Shown here: piece after piece, positions 7,785-15,279 of the stretch
How positions within the stretch are numbered: position 1 is the first letter of the stretch
Layout of the letters: every line of letters starts with the position of its first letter
NCBI GenBank assembly: GCA_905210545.1
Contig: CAJLXC010000002.1
Coordinates: 1-42,839, forward strand
Reading direction: 5' to 3'
Origin: an uncultured Eubacteriales bacterium
GTDB taxonomy: Bacteria; Bacillota; Clostridia; Christensenellales; Borkfalkiaceae
DNA: 42,839 nt
The notes under the pieces: generated by a model
The model's input: only the letters and a program-made list of their open reading frames with translations
Databases searched by the model: none
Told to the model about the DNA's origin: nothing
Position numbers and translations under genes: made by a program

Positions 7785-8723
7785 ATGAAAAAAAGAAAAG
7801 TTGTTCCCGTGTTTTTTGCTATAGACGATAATTATATTCCGTTTTTGCACGTATCCCTTTTATCGCTTAAAGATAATTCGTCAAAAGATAACGATTATAA
7901 AATATTCATTTTGAATTCGGGAGTAAAAATAGAACACGAAAAGCATATTCTGGAATTATCCGAAAGTTGGTTTTCTATAGAATTTGTTGACGTGGCGGAC
8001 AAGATAAACGCATTGTCGGGGAATCTCGAATTGAGAGATTATTATACTTTTACGACTTATTACAGAATTTTTATTGCGGGAATGTTCCCCGAATACGATA
8101 AAGCGGTATATCTCGACAGCGATACGATAGTACTTACGGACGTTGCCGATTTGTTCGATACCGATCTTAAAGATTCGCTTATTGCGGGTATACCGGACGG
8201 AGCGGTCAGCGTTATACCACCGTTTACGGAATATACGAAAAAGGTTTTGGGTATAGAAGGAAACCGTTATTTCAACGCCGGAATAATCGTGATGAATCTT
8301 AAAAGATTCCGAGAGGAAGATTTTTACGCGGGTTTTAACGATTTATTGTCAAAATATAAATTCCGCGTAGCGCAGGATCAGGACTACCTTAACGTTTTAT
8401 GTAAAGACAGAGTGATTTTTTTGAGTGAAGAATGGAACGTTATGCCCGTCAGATCGGTCAAAACGGAAGAAGTGAAAAATCCCCGGATTATACATTACAA
8501 TCTCACGTCAAAACCCTGGCATTATAAAGATCTGATGTACGAAGATTATTTTTGGGATTATGCGAAAAAGTCCGTTTTCTACGATTACATATTTAAAGTG
8601 AGAGAAAATTTTACCGAAGAAGACAAGAAAAAAGACGAAGCCTGCGAAAAGGGGCTTGTGGAATTAGCTATTAAAGAAGCGGAAAATCCCGATAATTACT
8701 TTAATAAATTTTGCAAAAACTAA
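7785..8723 (+). CDS. Glycosyltransferase family 8 protein
   Basis: The 312 residues have the retaining GT-A fold layout of family 8: an N-terminal VPVFFAIDDNYIPFLHVSLLSL, the metal-binding DxD as D-S-D at 111-113 in VYLDSDTIV, FNAGIIVMNL around residue 165, and QDQDYLN. The C-terminal HYNLTSKPWH resembles the H-x-x-G-x-x-KPW signature but lacks the glycine. It probably transfers a hexose or uronic acid from a nucleotide sugar; the substrate is not readable. There is no signal peptide or membrane segment, so it is cytoplasmic. The start has a full AAGGAGG at optimal spacing. It heads an operon with an acyltransferase and a CrtO-like protein, suggesting glycolipid assembly. Confidence 0.88.
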   Translation: MKKRKVVPVFFAIDDNYIPFLHVSLLSLKDNSSKDNDYKIFILNSGVKIEHEKHILELSESWFSIEFVDVADKINALSGNLELRDYYTFTTYYRIFIAGMFPEYDKAVYLDSDTIVLTDVADLFDTDLKDSLIAGIPDGAVSVIPPFTEYTKKVLGIEGNRYFNAGIIVMNLKRFREEDFYAGFNDLLSKYKFRVAQDQDYLNVLCKDRVIFLSEEWNVMPVRSVKTEEVKNPRIIHYNLTSKPWHYKDLMYEDYFWDYAKKSVFYDYIFKVRENFTEEDKKKDEACEKGLVELAIKEAENPDNYFNKFCKN

Positions 8724-8736
8724 AGAGGCATTATAA

Positions 8737-9435
8737 ATGGATTATTGTAAACTTACGCCTTACAGGCAAAAGATATACGACAGAATCAGAGAATACGAAA
8801 AGAAAGGTTTTTTCGATCGTGACGTAGAGGACGATCCTCCGTCACCGGTATTGACGCCCGGCAAAGCGGACTATCTTGACGAAAAGCCTTTTGCGAAATT
8901 AAAAAACAGAATCGCCAACAAAATGGCTGTTGCTTTTTTTGAAAAGCAGATAAAGAAAGGTTCTATCGTTATCAGCGGAGTCGACGGGCTGGATAATTAT
9001 CGCAAAACGGAAGGCGGCGCGATTATAACCTGCAATCACTTTTCTATTTACGACAATTATATAGTGTATCGCGCAATAAGGAACGAATTGCCAAAGGGCA
9101 AACAGCTTTACAAGGTGATAAGAGAAGGCAATTATACCGGGTTTAAGGGTTTATTCGGTTTCTTTTTCAGACATTGCAACACTTTGCCGTTATCGTCTAA
9201 TACGGAAACGATGATAAAGTTCTTAAAGTCCGTTAAAATTTTGCTTGCCCGCGGCGAAAAAATTCTTATTTATCCCGAACAGGCTATGTGGTGGAACTAC
9301 GAAAAACCCCGTCCTATGAAGAGCGGTGCGTTTAAAATCGCGGCTAAAAACAGAGTTCCCGTCGTTCCTTCGTTTATTACTATGGAAGAAACGGACAAGA
9401 CCGACGCGGACGGCGCGAACGTTATGGCTTTGTAA
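8737..9435 (+). CDS. PlsC-type acyltransferase, C-terminus cut by a frameshift
   Basis: A 232-residue product related to 1-acyl-glycerol-3-phosphate acyltransferases, which move a fatty acyl chain onto a lipid-linked hydroxyl. The catalytic H-x4-D box is in NHFSIYDNY (His101, Asp106) and the second block is EKILIYPEQAMWW. The frame ends at TAA 9433-9435 directly after GANVMAL. The +1 frame continues the same protein without a gap, so an extra T near 9433 breaks the gene and removes about 45 residues. The acyltransferase motifs lie before the break, so a truncated product might still act; a sequencing error is equally possible. AGAGG provides the ribosome site. Confidence 0.8.
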   Translation: MDYCKLTPYRQKIYDRIREYEKKGFFDRDVEDDPPSPVLTPGKADYLDEKPFAKLKNRIANKMAVAFFEKQIKKGSIVISGVDGLDNYRKTEGGAIITCNHFSIYDNYIVYRAIRNELPKGKQLYKVIREGNYTGFKGLFGFFFRHCNTLPLSSNTETMIKFLKSVKILLARGEKILIYPEQAMWWNYEKPRPMKSGAFKIAAKNRVPVVPSFITMEETDKTDADGANVMAL

Positions 9436-9577
9436 AATAACGTTTTTGCCTGCGATTTATCCTAAAGAAGAGTTTTCCGAAAAAGATAACGCAGAATATC
9501 TTAAAGAAGAGAATTATAACGCTTGGAAAAAGCTTTACGAAAGCGTGTATAAAAAGTCGCTCGTATACGACGACTGA
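9436..9577 (+). pseudogene. Detached 3' end of the PlsC-type acyltransferase gene
   Basis: In the frame shifted by one base the coding sequence resumes as KITFLPAIYPKEEF and runs to TGA at 9575-9577. The FLPAIYPKEEF segment is the expected late beta strand of the acyltransferase fold. It has no start codon or ribosome site of its own and is best read as the tail of the gene starting at 8737. Confidence 0.7.
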
Positions 9578-9588
9578 CGATAAGATTT

Positions 9589-10233
9589 ATGTATTACTTA
9601 TTTATTTTGATATGTATGGCTGTTATAGCCGTTTTCGATATGATTTTCGCCGCGCCCGTGTTCGGGTTCGACGCAAAATTCGTCGTGCTCGGCGTGATAT
9701 TAAACGTCGTTGCGGTAATCGCGGCAGACGGTATAACGGCGTTCGTTATAAGGTGGCTGCTTCCTGAAAAATGGTTCGGCGGCGACAAGGTCGGTTTTGC
9801 CGCAGGCAAAAAGGAAGCCCGCTTTCTTGAAAAAACAGGCATAAAGAAATGGAAAGACAAAATTCCCGAACTCGGAATGTTTACGGCTTTCCGCAAAAAC
9901 AAGATTTCCGATCCGAAAAACAACGAATACGTTAAAAGATATATTTTAGAAGCGAACTACGGCGTTGCGATCCATGCCGCAAGCATGTTTGCCGGCTTTG
10001 CTATAATATTTTTAGCTCCGACGTATAAATGGTGTTTCGGCGTACCCGTTGCGATTGTGAATGTTGTGTATAACGGTTTGTCGCTCGCGATTTTAAGATA
10101 TAATCTTCCTAAGCTTCACAGATTGTATAAGATTAACGAAAAGGCGGCGGCGCGCAAAGTAAAGGCGGAAAGTCTTGCCAAAGACGCAGAAACCGCGGAA
10201 AACGAAGTCGCCGTCGGCACGACCGTCGAGTGA
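9589..10233 (+). CDS. Multi-pass membrane protein resembling CrtO-type acyltransferases
   Basis: The 214 residues have two membrane segments at the N-terminus (about 1-20 and 30-52), a central loop with EKTGIKKWKDKIPELG and FRKNK, two more segments (about 125-165) and a charged Lys/Ala/Glu-rich tail. The loop, an aromatic-lysine block followed by K-D-x-x-P-E, resembles the glycosyl-diaponeurosporenoate acyltransferase (CrtO) family that acylates a sugar on a membrane lipid. This similarity is recalled by eye. The gene begins 11 bases after the acyltransferase frame ends, so it belongs to the same transcript. With GT8 and PlsC neighbours, lipid glycosylation followed by acylation is a reasonable inference. 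Confidence 0.65.
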   Translation: MYYLFILICMAVIAVFDMIFAAPVFGFDAKFVVLGVILNVVAVIAADGITAFVIRWLLPEKWFGGDKVGFAAGKKEARFLEKTGIKKWKDKIPELGMFTAFRKNKISDPKNNEYVKRYILEANYGVAIHAASMFAGFAIIFLAPTYKWCFGVPVAIVNVVYNGLSLAILRYNLPKLHRLYKINEKAAARKVKAESLAKDAETAENEVAVGTTVE

Positions 10234-10270
10234 GTTACCGTTTTTCGTATTAGACGATTATAATGAGATA

Positions 10271-10306
10271 AAAGATAAATCGGGTTTTCGGTTTATCTTT
10301 TTCTTT
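10271..10306 (+). terminator. Terminator after the CrtO-like gene
   Basis: AAAGATAAA pairs with TTTATCTTT, extended inward by T·G, C-G and G-C around a short loop, and is followed by TTCTTT. It lies between the CrtO-like gene and the SbcD-like gene. Confidence 0.65.
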
Positions 10307-10332
10307 ACTTATTTAAAAGTTTGTAGTAAAAT
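10304..10332 (+). promoter_or_regulatory. Promoter of the SbcD-like operon
   Basis: TTTACT (10304-10309) and TAAAAT (10327-10332) are 17 bases apart. Predicted initiation is almost at the ATG 10340, so the message may be leaderless; no ribosome site precedes the ATG. Confidence 0.5.
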
Positions 10333-10339
10333 ATAAAAT

Positions 10340-11413
10340 ATGAAATTTATCCATTGCGCGGACCTGCATCTCGATTCGAGAATCGACACGCTTCCGACAG
10401 AAAAAAGTAAAATAAGAAGAGAAGAAATAATCCGTTCTTTTGAAAAGCTCGCGGCTTACGCTACCGATAACGGCGTGACGGCGGTTATAATCGCGGGCGA
10501 TATGTTCGACGGCAAAAAGGTATCCGCCAAGACGAAAGGTCGGGTTGTCGCCGCCGTAAAAAACAATCCGGCGGTTGATTTTTTGTATCTGTCGGGCAAT
10601 CACGACGAGTCGGACGTTTTTTCGGAAGAAGAGCTTCCCGCGAATTTAAAGCGTTTTGCCGATAAATGGACGTCTTATAGATACGGCAATACCGCGATAA
10701 CGGGCGCGACGTCGGGCGAGAATCCGGAATTTTTATACGGCAGTCTTTCTCTTGCGGAAAACGATATAAACATAGTCGTTCTGCACGGGCAGGTTGCGGG
10801 GTATAAATCCGAGGACAAAGCGGAAATTATCAGTCTGCCGCTTTTAAAAGACAAAAACATTGACTATCTTGCTCTCGGTCATATTCACTATTATTCCGAA
10901 AACAAACTTGACGATCGCGGCGTTTACGCATATTCGGGTTGTCTTGACGGCAGAGGGTTTGACGAAACGGGAGAAAAAGGATTCGTTCTTCTGGAAACCG
11001 ACGAAAAAACCGTGAGCCGTCGGTTTGTATGCTTTTCTTCGAGAGAATTTTTCGAAACCGAGATGTCCGTAAACGGAATGGAAAACTGGTATATGTTCCG
11101 CGAAGAAGCGGTAAAATTTCTCAAAAAGAATTATCCGTCTTCTTCGCTTATAAAAATCACGCTTACGGGTTCGCGCAGGACTGATTTTGAAATCGACGCG
11201 GAAGGTCTTGAGTCAAGACTGCTCGAAGAGTTTTTTTTCGTTAGAATTTACGATAAAACCGCGCTTGAAATTTCGGAAGAAGATTTTAAGAACGATAAGT
11301 CGGTCAGGGGGGAATTTATGCGTCTTGTAAAAAACAGCGATCTGTCTGAAGAGGAAAAAACCGCGGTTATTACTTTGGGTCTTAACGCGCTTAAAGGTGA
11401 AGATATAAGATGA
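10340..11413 (+). CDS. SbcD/YhaO-like metallophosphoesterase (DNA repair exonuclease)
   Basis: The 357-residue protein has the full calcineurin-like phosphoesterase set: DLH (Asp8, His10), GDMFD (about 54-58), GNHD (86-89), LHGQ and GHIH (180-183), which bind two metals. Proteins of this family (SbcD, Mre11, YhaO) form nuclease complexes with an SMC-like ATPase that trims DNA ends and hairpins. The next gene encodes that ATPase and overlaps by 4 bases (ATGA), strong evidence for a complex. The C-terminal 150 residues are less conserved and probably hold the capping and partner-binding regions. YhaO type is more likely than classic SbcD because of the partner's architecture. Confidence 0.85.
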   Translation: MKFIHCADLHLDSRIDTLPTEKSKIRREEIIRSFEKLAAYATDNGVTAVIIAGDMFDGKKVSAKTKGRVVAAVKNNPAVDFLYLSGNHDESDVFSEEELPANLKRFADKWTSYRYGNTAITGATSGENPEFLYGSLSLAENDINIVVLHGQVAGYKSEDKAEIISLPLLKDKNIDYLALGHIHYYSENKLDDRGVYAYSGCLDGRGFDETGEKGFVLLETDEKTVSRRFVCFSSREFFETEMSVNGMENWYMFREEAVKFLKKNYPSSSLIKITLTGSRRTDFEIDAEGLESRLLEEFFFVRIYDKTALEISEEDFKNDKSVRGEFMRLVKNSDLSEEEKTAVITLGLNALKGEDIR

Positions 11414-13404
11414 AGCTTATAAAATGCAAAGTGGCGTCGTTCGGAAAACTTAAAAATTTCGAATACGATTTTTCGGACGGACTTAATACGATAAAAGAAG
11501 ATAACGGCTGGGGTAAAAGCACTCTTGGCGTTTTTATAAAATCTATGTTTTACGGTCTGGACGAAGGCAAACGTTCTATTGCCGAAAACGAAAGACTCAA
11601 ATATAAGCCGTGGAATTCCACGGAGACGTTCGGCGGAAGCATAGAGTTCGAGCGCGGCGGCGTAATATATCGACTTGAACGGTTTTTCGGCAACAAAAAG
11701 ACGGAAGACTCCGTCAGGCTGTTCGACGCGAGAACGGGAAAAGAATTTTCGCAGACGGAAAATCTCGGCGGGAGAATATTTCAGATAGACGAAGAAGGTT
11801 TTATTTCTACCGTATTCGTTTCGCAGAAAGATTTCGAAGCGAAAAGCAATACAAGCCTTACCGCTAAATTCAACGAAATAAGCGAAACGGAAGATTCCGA
11901 AGCGTTCGATAAAGCCGTTGCGAAATTAGAAGCGAAAGCCAAAAGCTATAAATACAGTGGCAACAGGGGGATTATACCCGAGCTTAAATCGGAGCAATTC
12001 GCTTTAGACGATAAAATAAGAAAAGCCAACCGCGCGGACGAAGAAGCGAAACGCCTCAGATCGTCCGTAAAAACGCTTGAAGAAGAAACCGAAAACTTAA
12101 AAATAAAAAGCGAAAACCTTATAAAAGAAATAAACGCCGCCGGCGTGACGGAAGCGTTGTCGGTAAAAAAAGAAAATTACTTAAAAGCGGTGAACGAACG
12201 TAATTCTCTTTCCGCGAAAAGATCCGAAACCGAAAAAATTTTAAACGGCAAACGAGTAGACGACGATATGCTTTCGGGACTCGAAGTCTGCGTGGAAGAA
12301 TTAAACAAAGCTTCGGAAAGAGAAAGGTTTTTAAAAGAAGACGTCGCGGTTATGGAAAAATCGAGTCGGCAGGTGCCGAAAAAGAGCGGAAAATCCGCCC
12401 CTGCAGCGGTGGTCGTTTTAGCGGCGTTGTGCGCGATAATAGGAGTCGTTGCCGCGATAACGGGTAGCTTCGTCTTGTGTGCGTGCGCCTTTGTGGCGGC
12501 GGCGGTGTGCGGCGGCTTGTCCGTTTATTTATTTAAAAAGTCCGACGGGAAAGAAAACGGCGAAAACGAAATCCTTTTTAAGAAGAAGAAAGAGCTTTCG
12601 GAATATATGCAAATCGTTTCCGGATACGAAAAATCTTTAAACGAAATTCTCGGCGGCTTCGGCGCGGATTGTACGAAAGGTTATTCGTTTGCGGTAAGAG
12701 AAATAAAAAGAAATTACGATGAATATAAACGACTGACCGAAAGAATCGAATATCTCAACCGTGAAATAAAAGAGCTTGCCGCCGATGCGGAAAAGTTTGA
12801 AAACGTAAAAACCGATCATAGCGTAGAAGAACTTAATTCGTCGCTTAAAAGCGTTCAGGAAGCCTATAAAAAGAAAGCCGATTTGCTTGCTTCGGAAAAA
12901 TCGGGTATTCGCGCTTACGAAGCGGAAGCGGATTCTCTTTTCGACTACGAAAACAGAAAAGCGGAGTTATCCGATAAGATAAAAAAATGCGAATACGATC
13001 TGAAAATTACTAAAACGGCTTTGAATTTTCTTTACGAAGCGGACGAAAACCTTAAAGCGCGTTACAGATCGCCGCTTAAAGAAAGCCTTAACAAATATCT
13101 CGGGTTTATCGCTAAGGGCGTAACCGCGGATATCGATACCGATCTTAAAATAACGATAGAAGAGGTGGCGGCAAACAGAGAAGCGGATTATTACAGCAAA
13201 GGGTTTAAGAACCTTTTTGAAATCTGCAAGCGTTTTGCGCTTACGGACGTTCTGTTTACCGCGGAAAAGCCTTTCGTTATTTTAGACGATCCTTTTTATA
13301 ATCTTGACGACGATAAGTTAAAACAATCGCTCGAACTGATTAAAAAGCTGTCCGAAAGCTATCAGATAATTTATTTCGTCTGTCACGAATCGAGGCGGGT
13401 ATGA
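11410..13404 (+). CDS. SbcC/YhaN-like ATPase with transmembrane hairpin in its coiled coil
   Basis: A 664-residue RAD50/SbcC-type ATPase that is predicted to clamp DNA and control the SbcD-like nuclease. Visible parts are Walker A in EDNGWGKST (about 31-39), long charged coiled coils (about 180-330 and 380-560), a signature-like YSKGFKNLF near 597 and Walker B in VILDDPF near 622. Unlike classic SbcC (about 1000 residues) the arms are short. The middle, at about 330-376, holds two hydrophobic stretches joined by a short turn, in place of a zinc hook; no CxxC hook is seen. This predicts anchoring to the membrane. Start and stop codons overlap both neighbours by 4 bases. Confidence 0.82.
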   Translation: MKLIKCKVASFGKLKNFEYDFSDGLNTIKEDNGWGKSTLGVFIKSMFYGLDEGKRSIAENERLKYKPWNSTETFGGSIEFERGGVIYRLERFFGNKKTEDSVRLFDARTGKEFSQTENLGGRIFQIDEEGFISTVFVSQKDFEAKSNTSLTAKFNEISETEDSEAFDKAVAKLEAKAKSYKYSGNRGIIPELKSEQFALDDKIRKANRADEEAKRLRSSVKTLEEETENLKIKSENLIKEINAAGVTEALSVKKENYLKAVNERNSLSAKRSETEKILNGKRVDDDMLSGLEVCVEELNKASERERFLKEDVAVMEKSSRQVPKKSGKSAPAAVVVLAALCAIIGVVAAITGSFVLCACAFVAAAVCGGLSVYLFKKSDGKENGENEILFKKKKELSEYMQIVSGYEKSLNEILGGFGADCTKGYSFAVREIKRNYDEYKRLTERIEYLNREIKELAADAEKFENVKTDHSVEELNSSLKSVQEAYKKKADLLASEKSGIRAYEAEADSLFDYENRKAELSDKIKKCEYDLKITKTALNFLYEADENLKARYRSPLKESLNKYLGFIAKGVTADIDTDLKITIEEVAANREADYYSKGFKNLFEICKRFALTDVLFTAEKPFVILDDPFYNLDDDKLKQSLELIKKLSESYQIIYFVCHESRRV

Positions 13405-13847
13405 AAAAGAAAAAGCTTAATTTCGAGTTTGTTCCCGACGGTTGTTGGTATTGTAATTTAAGAAGCATTCTCACGAAGGAGCAGTGGGATTTTATAAGGA
13501 ACGAAGCAAAAAAACGCGCAGGCGGTAAATGTTCTGTCTGCGGAAAAGCAACCCGCGCGTTAGACGCGCACGAACGCTGGAGTTACGACGAGAAAAAAGG
13601 CGTGCAGAAGCTCGAAGATGTGGTTGCGGTTTGTCGAGATTGTCACGAAGCGATACACATAAACAGGACGTGGCTCAAAGGCGACCACGAGAAAGCCGAA
13701 GACCATTATATGAAAGTAAACGAATGCTCTTACGCGGAGATGCGGGCGGATATGGGCGCGGCGAACGAGTTGCAAAAAAGACTTAACAGAGTTTCCGAAT
13801 GGAAAACGGATATATCCTGGCTTAAAAGATTTACAGAGGAACGATAA
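13401..13847 (+). CDS. HNH-type nuclease-like protein
   Basis: The 148 residues contain CSVCG (about 43-47), an AHERWSYDEKKG segment (about 55-66) and CRDCHEAIH (about 77-85), the arrangement of a zinc-supported HNH fold with catalytic histidines. The N-terminal third has conserved-looking aromatic and Cys residues (GCWYCNLR). Length and motif suggest a small DNA nuclease or a nuclease-derived domain. The ATG overlaps the SbcC-like stop by 4 bases, so it is probably translated with that complex and may process the same DNA ends. The exact family is not identified, and activity is inferred from motifs only. Confidence 0.7.
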   Translation: MKKKKLNFEFVPDGCWYCNLRSILTKEQWDFIRNEAKKRAGGKCSVCGKATRALDAHERWSYDEKKGVQKLEDVVAVCRDCHEAIHINRTWLKGDHEKAEDHYMKVNECSYAEMRADMGAANELQKRLNRVSEWKTDISWLKRFTEER

Positions 13848-13848
13848 A

Positions 13849-14637
13849 ATGATAATAGACGCGCATGCGCACATCTATCCGGAAAAAATAGCGGATAAAG
13901 CCACAAGGGCGATAGGCGAGTTTTACGATATAAAAATGGAGATGCCCGAAGGTACTTCCGAAAAACTTATAGAAGAAGGCAAAGCTGCCGGTATTACCCG
14001 CTTTATAGTGCATTCGGTTGCGACCAAAGCGGCGCAGGTCCTCGCAATCAACGATTTCATTATAGACGAATGCCGTAAACATTCCGAGTTTATCGGATTT
14101 ATGACGTTGCACGAAGACCTTTCGGAAGAAGAAATAAATTCCGAAGTTAAAAGGTGCGTTGCCGCGGGAATAAAGGGGATAAAGCTCCATCCGGATTTTC
14201 AGAAATTTTATATCGACGGCGAAAACGCCGAAAAAATGTATATCGCTACAGAAGGGTTACTGCCGATTCTTTTTCATACGGGAGATGACAGGTTCGATTT
14301 TTCCGCGCCGTCAAGGCTTGCCGCGATTGCAAAAAAACACAAAAACATGCGTTTTATCGGCGCACATTTCGGCGGTTACAGAAGGTGGAACGAAACGGGC
14401 GTTTATAAGGGGCTTGACAACGTGTTTTTCGATACGAGTTCTTCTCTGCCGTTTATCGGAGAAGAAAAGGCGAAACGTCTTATAGATTTATTCGGCGCGG
14501 AAAGATTTTTCTTCGGCACGGATTTTCCGATGTGGAACGCGGAAGAGGAATTAGCGAGGTTTGATAAAATTCCGCTTTCCGTTTCCGATAAAGAAAAGAT
14601 ACTTTATAAAAACGCAAAAGAGTTTTTGAATATATAA
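13849..14637 (+). CDS. Amidohydrolase-family (TIM-barrel) metal hydrolase
   Basis: The 262-residue protein belongs to the amidohydrolase 2 type (PF04909-like). Metal ligands are HAH at 5-7, His in GIKLHPDFQKF (about residue 109), His in GAHFGG (about 171) and the final Asp in FGTDFPMW (about 224). Members hydrolyse or decarboxylate small cyclic or aromatic substrates; the substrate is not evident. It starts one base after the HNH stop codon with GAGGA as ribosome site, so it closes the four-gene operon. Its link to DNA processing is unclear and may be only co-transcription. Confidence 0.8.
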   Translation: MIIDAHAHIYPEKIADKATRAIGEFYDIKMEMPEGTSEKLIEEGKAAGITRFIVHSVATKAAQVLAINDFIIDECRKHSEFIGFMTLHEDLSEEEINSEVKRCVAAGIKGIKLHPDFQKFYIDGENAEKMYIATEGLLPILFHTGDDRFDFSAPSRLAAIAKKHKNMRFIGAHFGGYRRWNETGVYKGLDNVFFDTSSSLPFIGEEKAKRLIDLFGAERFFFGTDFPMWNAEEELARFDKIPLSVSDKEKILYKNAKEFLNI

Positions 14638-14670
14638 AAACGGAAGCCTGCGGTCGCAGGCTTCCGTTTT
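14637..14670 (+). terminator. Strong terminator of the SbcCD-HNH-amidohydrolase operon
   Basis: A 15-base perfect stem (AAAACGGAAGCCTGC / GCAGGCTTCCGTTTT) with a 4-base loop ends in TTTT, and the A run makes it usable on both strands. Confidence 0.9.
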
Positions 14671-14687
14671 GCATATTTTTGCGCGGA

Positions 14688-14838
14688 TTATTTTACTTTA
14701 ATCGTAAAGACGAGGGGAGTGTTTGCGTCCGTTCTGTCGATACGAACGCGAACGTTGCCTGCGCCGGCGTCTTTTACGAAAAAAGCGAAATCCTTTTTCC
14801 CGCTGCAGGACTTGACCGCTACGGGGCATATCGGCGCG
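14688..14838 (-). pseudogene. C-terminal remnant of an unidentified gene
   Basis: On the minus strand an open frame reads TNAPICPVAVKSC, KKDFAFFVKDAGAG, NVRVRIDRTDANTP, LVFTIKVK and stops at TAA 14690-14688. The alternating hydrophobic pattern suits the last strands of a beta-sandwich domain. No start codon or ribosome site is present, and at its upstream side the sequence meets a uxaC fragment on the opposite strand. It looks like the 3' end of a gene removed by deletion. The family is not recognised. Confidence 0.5.
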
Positions 14839-15033
14839 TTCGTAGGAATGCTTACGGACAGCAGATCGTTCCTTTCTTATCCGCGTCATCATTATTTCAG
14901 AAGAATTCTCTGCAATTATTTTGGAACGCTTATCGAGAACGGAGAAATGACTTCCGATCTGAATTTTTTCGGCAACGTGATTAAGGATATATCGTTCAAT
15001 AATTCGGTGAAATATTTCAAATTGAAGCAATAA
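14839..15033 (+). pseudogene. uxaC: 3' remnant of uronate isomerase gene
   Basis: The last 64 codons of a UxaC-like protein are readable: FVGMLTDSRSFLSYPRH, YFRRILCN and FNNSVKYFKLK are the conserved C-terminal blocks of glucuronate/galacturonate isomerase, and the frame ends at a natural stop. The other roughly 400 codons are missing. Upstream bases match neither the family nor a start, so only the tail survived a deletion. UxaC converts hexuronates to keto-uronates in pectin breakdown. Confidence 0.75.
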
Positions 15034-15207
15034 ACCGCGAATTCAATCGGCAAAAAAGTCAGGATCAAGCCTGATCTTATGGGGTTAAAACGGGTGAAAG
15101 GAAAAGTCCCTACGGCATACGGTCTGATAGAGGTCGAACACGTTGCGACGGAAAACGGAATTAAAACCGAATATAAACTTCCCGACGGTGTTACCGTAGC
15201 GGACTAA
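15034..15207 (+). pseudogene. 3' remnant of a glycoside hydrolase, rhamnosidase-like
   Basis: Directly after the uxaC stop, in the same frame, 57 codons read GKKVRIKPDLMGLKRVKGKV, PTAYGLIEVEH and YKLPDGVTVAD to a stop. A G-x-V-P-T-x-Y-G-x-I-E-V block followed by x-x-P-x-G-V-x-V resembles the C-terminal beta-sandwich of GH78 alpha-L-rhamnosidases. There is no start codon or catalytic domain. It is the third gene tail in a row and fits the loss of a carbohydrate-utilisation cluster. Confidence 0.55.
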
Positions 15208-15224
15208 ATTATACGAATATAAAC

Positions 15225-15265
15225 AAAACCGCCTGTCGCGGAAAAGCCCGACAGGCGGTTTTTAT
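15225..15265. terminator. Bidirectional terminator
   Basis: AAAACCGCCTGTCG (15225-15238) pairs with CGACAGGCGGTTTT (15249-15262), with a 10-base loop and T runs at both strand ends. It can end the minus-strand dehydrogenase gene and any transcript through the remnant region. Confidence 0.85.
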
Positions 15266-15279
15266 CGTTTTAAACGGAA

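Noticed and set aside
14698..15030. Open frame on the minus strand rich in Arg across the gene-tail zone
   Set aside because: It is antisense to the recognisable uxaC tail, has strongly basic low-complexity content and no ribosome site.
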